Source of the DNA: Mesorhizobium loti
GTDB lineage: Bacteria > Pseudomonadota > Alphaproteobacteria > Rhizobiales > Rhizobiaceae
Length of the DNA stretch: 64,000 bases
Assembly (NCBI GenBank): GCA_014189435.1
Contig: CP050293.1
Coordinates: 811,001 to 875,000 of the forward strand
Direction of reading: 5' to 3'
The translations under genes were made by a program, and so were the position numbers. Under the pieces are notes generated by a model that searched no databases, was not told the origin of the DNA, and saw only the letters and a program-made list of their open reading frames with translations. Below are positions 59,604 to 64,000 of the stretch, piece after piece; within the stretch, counting starts at the first letter, position 1, and every line of letters begins with the position of its first letter.

Positions 59604-60806
59604 GTGGGCTTCATCGCTCCCCGTCTCGACGTCATCAAGCCAAGCCCCAGCATGGCGGTCACCGCGCGGGCAATCGAAATGCGCTCGGCCGGCATCGACG
59701 TCATCAACCTGAGCGCCGGCGAGCCGGATTTTCCGACGCCGCCGCACATCGTCGAGGCGGCCTACGAGGCGATGCGCAGGGGTGAGACGCGCTATACGGC
59801 GGTCGACGGCACCGCAGCGCTGAAGAAGGCGGTGGCCGGAAAATTCAGGCGCGAGAACGGCCTCGATTACAAGCCTTCGCAAATCAGTGTCGCGGGTGGC
59901 GCCAAGCAGATCATCTACAACGCCCTGCTGGCGACGCTGGCCCCCGGTGACGAGGTGGTTGTCCCCGCGCCCTATTGGGTTTCCTACACCGACATCGTCC
60001 TGCTCGGGGAAGGCAAGCCCGTGGTCGTTCCCTGCACGGAGGCGCAAGGCTTCAAACTGACGCCGCAAGCCCTGCGAGCCGCCATCACCTGGCGCACCAA
60101 ATGGCTGCTGCTCAACACGCCTTCCAACCCGACAGGCGCCGTCTACAGCCGCGACGAACTTGCGGGACTTGCCGGGGTGCTGCTCGACCACCCGCATGTT
60201 CATGTTCTGACCGACGACATCTACGAGCATATCCTGTTCGACGGGCGCGTCTTCCATACCATCGCCGGCGTCGAGCCGCGGCTGAAGGACCGCACGCTGA
60301 CAGTCAACGGCGTGTCGAAGGCCTATGCCATGACAGGCTGGCGGATCGGCTATGCCGGCGGGCCGGAACCGCTGATCCGCGCCATGGCGACCGTGCAGAG
60401 CCAAAGCACGTCGAACCCGTCATCCATCTCGCAGGCCGCGACCATAGCAGCGCTTGAAGGCCCTCAGGACTTTCTTCGTCCGCGCGCGCTCGAATTCCAG
60501 ACCCGGCGCGACCGCGCTCTGGAGTTGCTGCGCGCCATTCCCGGCCTCACCTGCCAGACGCCCGAGGGCGCCTTCTATCTCTACCCCAATTGCTCGGCCC
60601 TGATCGGCCGTCGCCGCCCGGACGGCACGCCTATCGGCAGCGACGACGACTTCTCGCTTTACCTGCTCGATCAGGCGCGGGTCGCGGTGGTGCAGGGCTC
60701 TGCCTACGGCCTGTCGCCGCATTTCCGCATTTCCATAGCCACGTCGATGGACCTGATCGAAAAAGCGATCGGGCGTATCGCCGAGGCTGTCGAAGCGCTG
60801 CGATAG
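59604..60806 (+). CDS. Pyridoxal phosphate-dependent aminotransferase (class I)
   Basis: A 400-residue aspartate-aminotransferase-fold enzyme. NPSNPTGAVY-type segment (LLLNTPSNPTGAVY), DDIYEHILFDG, the PLP lysine at K239 in NGVSKAYAMTGWRIGY, and the GSAYGLSPHFRISIA end are all present. The GTG at 59604 is the start, with GAGGA upstream. It is the first of a run with the biotin-dependent carboxylase genes and PxpA. The substrate pair is unknown. Confidence 0.9.
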   Translation: MGFIAPRLDVIKPSPSMAVTARAIEMRSAGIDVINLSAGEPDFPTPPHIVEAAYEAMRRGETRYTAVDGTAALKKAVAGKFRRENGLDYKPSQISVAGGAKQIIYNALLATLAPGDEVVVPAPYWVSYTDIVLLGEGKPVVVPCTEAQGFKLTPQALRAAITWRTKWLLLNTPSNPTGAVYSRDELAGLAGVLLDHPHVHVLTDDIYEHILFDGRVFHTIAGVEPRLKDRTLTVNGVSKAYAMTGWRIGYAGGPEPLIRAMATVQSQSTSNPSSISQAATIAALEGPQDFLRPRALEFQTRRDRALELLRAIPGLTCQTPEGAFYLYPNCSALIGRRRPDGTPIGSDDDFSLYLLDQARVAVVQGSAYGLSPHFRISIATSMDLIEKAIGRIAEAVEALR

Positions 60807-60813
60807 GCCGGCG

Positions 60814-61245
60814 ATGGATCTCGACTTCGTCCAGAAGCTGATCGAATTTGTCTCGCGTTCGCCCATTGCCGAACTGGAGATCGAGCGCGACGGCGTTCGC
60901 ATTCGCATGTCCAGGCAGGCGGCGCAGGCGCAGCCTTCGCCGGGGCCAGCCGCAGGCACCGTCGTCTCCTCTAATCCGGCTTCGACAGCTCCGCCTATCG
61001 TGCGGCATTCGATCCGCGCGCCGCTGACAGGCGTGTTCTACCGTTCCGGCACCGAAGGCGAACCGCCGCTCGCTTCGCTTGGCGATGTGGTTGAGGAAGG
61101 GCAGAAGGTCGGCGTCCTCGAAGCCATGAAGACCTTCAATGTCGTGGAATCCGATCGCACTGGGCGGATCGTCCAGATCGCTTTCGACGACCATGCCGCC
61201 GTGCAGTCCGGCGACGTGCTGTTCGTTCTCGAAGATTTGGGCTGA
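60814..61245 (+). CDS. accB: Biotin carboxyl carrier protein
   Basis: A 143-residue AccB-like protein. The C-terminal biotinyl domain carries the biotin lysine K106 in EAMKTF, after an Ala/Pro-rich linker and the N-terminal helix [22 protein letters not shown]. It starts eight bases after the aminotransferase stop. It is a second, non-housekeeping copy by context; together with AccC it probably serves a dedicated carboxylase with PxpA-type partners. Confidence 0.85.
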   Translation: MDLDFVQKLIEFVSRSPIAELEIERDGVRIRMSRQAAQAQPSPGPAAGTVVSSNPASTAPPIVRHSIRAPLTGVFYRSGTEGEPPLASLGDVVEEGQKVGVLEAMKTFNVVESDRTGRIVQIAFDDHAAVQSGDVLFVLEDLG

Positions 61246-61250
61246 CGGCG

Positions 61251-62624
61251 ATGTTCGACACCGTCCTTATCGCCAACCGAGGTGAAATCGCGCTGCGCAT
61301 CCTGCGCGCCTGCCGCGATCTCGGATTGAAGACGGTGGCGGCGCATTCGGAAGCGGATGCCAGCCTTCGCCATGTCGCGCTGGCGGACAGGGCAATCTGC
61401 ATCGGACCGGCTGCCGCGACGGAGAGCTATCTCAACATCGCCGAGATCATCACCGCCGCGCAACTCACCGGCGCGGGCGCGATCCATCCGGGCTATGGTT
61501 TCCTCTCTGAAAACGCCGCCTTCGCCGAGGCCGTCGAAAACGCCGGCCTTATCTTTATCGGACCGTCCGCGGCGGCGATCCGCACCATGGGCGACAAGGT
61601 CTCCGCCAAGCGCAAGATGATCGCTGCCGGCGTTCCCTGCGTCTCGGGTTCGGAAGGTGCGCTGCCGCAGGACGAGCAGGCAGTGCGCGCCATTGCCGAG
61701 GCCATCGGCTATCCGGTCATCGTCAAGGCGGCAGGTGGCGGCGGTGGGCGCGGCATGCGCATCGTGCGTGAGCAGCGCGCCCTGATGGAAGCCGTTTCGA
61801 TGGCGGTGAAAGAGGCTGACCGGGCCTTCGGCAACCCGCAAGTCTATCTGGAGAAATTCCTCGAGCACCCGCGCCATATTGAGATCCAGATTCTGGCGGA
61901 CAAGCACGGTACAGCGGTCTGGCTCGGCGAGCGGGATTGCTCCATGCAGCGCCGCCACCAGAAGATCATCGAGGAGGCGCCGGCGCCCGGCATCGCTCGC
62001 GAGGCGATCGCCGAGATCGGCGAGCTGTGTGCCCGCGCATGCCTGACCATCGGCTATACGGGGGCCGGCACGTTCGAGTTCCTCTACGAGGACGGGCGCT
62101 TCTCTTTCATCGAGATGAACACCCGCGTGCAGGTGGAGCATCCCGTCACCGAGCTCGTCACCGGCATCGATATCGTGCGCGAGCAGATCCGCATCGCTCG
62201 GGGCGAACCCCTGTCGTTCAGCCAGGAAGACATCCGCATTCAGGGCCACGCTGTCGAATGCCGCATCAACGCTGAAAATCCCTACAGCTTTCGGCCGCAT
62301 CCGGGTCGTGTCGAGCGCTGGACGCCGCCCGGTGGTCCCGGAATCCGCGTCGAATCGCATCTTTACTCCGGCTACACGGTGCCGCCGCATTACGATTCGC
62401 TGGTGGCCAAGCTGCTGGCGCATGGCGCGACGCGGGCCGAGGCGATCCGGCGCATGAGCGGCGCGCTGGGCGAGATGGAGGCCGTCGGCATCGCCACCAA
62501 TGCGCCGCTGCACGGCATCCTGATGGAAGAGCCCGGCTTCGCCGCCGGCGGCTTCGATATCCATCATCTCGAACATCTCATTGAAGGCGGTCTGCTCCAG
62601 GGACGAGACGGCGATGACGGTTGA
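61251..62624 (+). CDS. accC: Biotin carboxylase
   Basis: A 457-residue ATP-grasp biotin carboxylase with the N-terminal [16 protein letters not shown], the glycine-rich ATP loop [27 protein letters not shown], and [16 protein letters not shown] carrying the catalytic and metal residues. It is complete. It overlaps the next, frameshifted, gene by eleven bases. No carboxyltransferase gene is in the window. Confidence 0.9.
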   Translation: MFDTVLIANRGEIALRILRACRDLGLKTVAAHSEADASLRHVALADRAICIGPAAATESYLNIAEIITAAQLTGAGAIHPGYGFLSENAAFAEAVENAGLIFIGPSAAAIRTMGDKVSAKRKMIAAGVPCVSGSEGALPQDEQAVRAIAEAIGYPVIVKAAGGGGGRGMRIVREQRALMEAVSMAVKEADRAFGNPQVYLEKFLEHPRHIEIQILADKHGTAVWLGERDCSMQRRHQKIIEEAPAPGIAREAIAEIGELCARACLTIGYTGAGTFEFLYEDGRFSFIEMNTRVQVEHPVTELVTGIDIVREQIRIARGEPLSFSQEDIRIQGHAVECRINAENPYSFRPHPGRVERWTPPGGPGIRVESHLYSGYTVPPHYDSLVAKLLAHGATRAEAIRRMSGALGEMEAVGIATNAPLHGILMEEPGFAAGGFDIHHLEHLIEGGLLQGRDGDDG

Positions 62625-63010
62625 GGAGATCGAAAGGCTGACCGCCTGGTGCGCAAGCGCCGGCATAGGCGAGATCGAATTGGTGGAGGCCGGCTTTTTC
62701 GCTTCGCCTGCATATGCAGGCCGTTGTTGTGGCAGCACCCCTGGCTGCTGCCGGAGCGCCGAAGGCTGAAACGGTCTTCAAGGGCGTGCGTGCGCCCGGC
62801 GTCGGCGTGTTCCGTCTCGATCATCCAACGACCGGTCGGCCGGTTGCCGAACCTGGCCAGACGGTTCGCAAGGGCGAGACGGTCGGCGTCCTGCAGGTCG
62901 GCCCATGCCTGAAGGCCGTGCTCGCGCCGGCAGACGGCGTTCTGGGCGCGGCGCTGGTCGAGGACGGAGCGATCGTCGGTTACGGCACGCCGCTCTACGA
63001 GCTGGCGTGA
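62614..63010 (+). pseudogene. Lipoyl/biotinyl-like carrier protein, frameshifted
   Basis: Two frames join into one carrier-like protein. The first (ATG 62614) gives an AccB-type N-terminal helix [16 protein letters not shown] and IGEIELVEAG; the second continues VVVAAPLAAAGAP to a barrel domain GVGVFRLDHPTTGRPVAEPG and ends in GYGTPLYELA. Dropping one T from the run at 62695-62699 restores one 131-residue protein. The lysine loop reads VLQVGPCLKAV and not the usual AMKM, so even intact it would probably not be biotinylated. It may be a structural subunit, or the shift may be a sequencing error. Confidence 0.7.
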
Positions 63011-63050
63011 GGGCGCCGGCAATGGTTGAAACCACACTGAGGAAAGCGCC

Positions 63051-63824
63051 ATGACGGGATTGCAGGTCGATATCAATTCCGACATGGGCGAGGGTTTTGG
63101 AGCCTACAGGCTTGGCGACGACGCAGCGATCCTCGACATCGTCAGTTCCGCCAATGTCGCCTGCGGCTTTCATGCCGGCGACCCCGAGATCATGGCAGCC
63201 ACGTTCTCGATGGCGCGCGAAAAGGGCGTCGCCGTTGGCGCGCATCCGAGCTTCGCCGATTTGTGGGGATTCGGACGCCGCATCATCCCGCATTCCATGG
63301 ATGAGATCGAAAGGCTGGTCGCCTACCAGATCGGGGCGGCGCAGGCGCTTTCCGCCTATGCCGGCCACCCGATCCGCTACGTGAAGGCGCATGGCGCGCT
63401 GGGCAACCTTACCCAGACAGACCGTGGCGTCGCCGAAGCCGTGACGCGCGCGGTGAAGGCCGTCGATCCCCGCCTGATCTGCCTGGCCATTGCGCTCGGC
63501 TTCCAGGACAGGATCGCACGTGACGCGGGCCTGACGGTCAGGTCCGAAATCTTTGCCGACCGCGCCTATACGGAGGAAGGCTTTCTTGTCTCGCGCAAGC
63601 TGGACGGCGCGGTCATCCACGATGCGGAGAAGGCGGCGGAACGGGTCGTGCGGATGGTCAAGCAAGGCGCCATCGAAACGCTTTCCGGGCAGATGCTGCA
63701 GACGCCGATCGATTCGATCTGCGTCCACAGTGACACGCCGGCGGCCGTCGCCATCGCCGCGCACGTCAGGAGACGGCTGGAGGCGAGCGGCGTCAGGGTC
63801 AGGGCGTTCGCAGCAACGACCTGA
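63051..63824 (+). CDS. pxpA: 5-oxoprolinase subunit A / LamB-YcsF family protein
   Basis: A 257-residue protein of the PxpA (YcsF) family: VDINSDMGEGFGAYRLGDDA at the start, SSANVACGFHAGDPEIM, GVAVGAHPSFADLWGFGRR and VKAHGALGN are the hallmark segments. PxpA works with PxpB and PxpC in ATP-dependent opening of 5-oxoproline, but PxpB and PxpC are not present within the window. Its neighbours here are biotin carrier and biotin carboxylase genes, an arrangement seen in other bacteria whose role is not resolved. Confidence 0.9.
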   Translation: MTGLQVDINSDMGEGFGAYRLGDDAAILDIVSSANVACGFHAGDPEIMAATFSMAREKGVAVGAHPSFADLWGFGRRIIPHSMDEIERLVAYQIGAAQALSAYAGHPIRYVKAHGALGNLTQTDRGVAEAVTRAVKAVDPRLICLAIALGFQDRIARDAGLTVRSEIFADRAYTEEGFLVSRKLDGAVIHDAEKAAERVVRMVKQGAIETLSGQMLQTPIDSICVHSDTPAAVAIAAHVRRRLEASGVRVRAFAATT

Positions 63825-63875
63825 GCACGGCGGAACGGTTACGCGGCCGCGCCGGAGGGCACGGCCGCCACCGTT

Positions 63876-64000
63876 TCAGAACCAGACATCGCTGAGGCGA
63901 TGTCCGCGTGGATAAGGGTCTGTCGGGTCGAGGCCATATTGGCCGATGCTGGTGATCCAGGCCTGTCCGGCGATGGTGACCACGATAGCGTCGCGATCGC
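63876..64000 (-). CDS. Proline racemase / 4-hydroxyproline epimerase-like protein (C-terminus, partial)
   Basis: The minus-strand frame from the right edge ends at 63876 and encodes AGQAWITSIGQYGLDPTDPY followed by PRGHRLSDVWF. This closing segment resembles the C-terminus of proline racemase-family proteins. The catalytic cysteines would lie outside the window. If correct, it fits the FAD oxidase, aminotransferase and PxpA nearby in an amino acid or hydroxyproline catabolic setting. Confidence 0.55.
   Translation of the reverse strand, partial: DRDAIVVTIAGQAWITSIGQYGLDPTDPYPRGHRLSDVWF

Overview
The window is GC-rich DNA with the gene content of a soil alphaproteobacterium, most likely a Mesorhizobium-like member of the Rhizobiales. 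This is inferred from codon usage, a rhizobial-type intergenic mosaic repeat (5583-5755), a likely EcfG-type stress promoter, an HWE histidine kinase and many ABC-transport and CoA-ester catabolic operons. No species-specific marker is present.

Positions 1-11290 are core-like chromosome: a TetR repressor with a VOC gene, an active-looking HtrA protease divergent from a paralogue that has lost its catalytic triad (followed by a LuxR-type regulator), a VapBC toxin-antitoxin pair, an HSDL2-like SDR, a YqhA-like membrane protein, a repeat-rich OmpA-family protein, a YcgN/UPF0260 protein, a small secreted protein and a SIMPL-domain protein.

Positions 11291-29833 form a composite island inserted at a tRNA gene with anticodon CAT. 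The 3' end of the tRNA (19 bp) recurs at 16041 (exact) and 29815 (one mismatch). The last two copies are preceded by the same inverted-repeat arms at the same spacing, so two related elements appear to sit in tandem. The first carries an HWE kinase with its response regulator, a dehalogenase-type hydrolase, stress-type small proteins and a broken NTF2-like gene. The second starts with an integrase remnant and carries the most striking system of the window: an Imm11-type immunity gene, then an 8.7-kb RTX protein whose N-terminus is an AHH-type nuclease domain, then a type I secretion ABC exporter and a frameshifted HlyD-type adaptor. It reads as a contact-independent, type I secreted nuclease toxin with its immunity protein.

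Positions 30173-46081 hold a catabolic region: an XRE regulator, a ThDP-dependent enzyme, a histidinol-dehydrogenase-like enzyme, an N,N-dimethylformamidase-like large subunit, a MocR regulator, a class III aminotransferase, a polyamine-type ABC transporter, a GMC oxidoreductase and a TIM-barrel epimerase-like protein. The same 28-bp palindromic element lies before the first enzyme and before the transporter, suggesting one regulon. The substrate is unknown.

Positions 46193-53327 (minus strand) match the layout of itaconate-type C5-dicarboxylate degradation: MmgE/PrpD protein, CitE-like lyase, MaoC-like hydratase, family III CoA-transferase, a quinone-reductase-like flavoprotein, an acyl-CoA dehydrogenase and a LysR regulator.

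Positions 53429-63824 contain a two-subunit ThDP decarboxylase with an aldehyde dehydrogenase, SDR and VOC protein, then a GntR regulator, an FAD amine oxidase, an aminotransferase, biotin carrier and biotin carboxylase, a frameshifted lipoyl-like carrier and PxpA. The window ends in the C-terminus of a proline racemase-like protein. Three genes (HlyD, NTF2-like, lipoyl-like carrier) are split by single-base shifts; whether these are real or sequencing errors cannot be told from the sequence alone.
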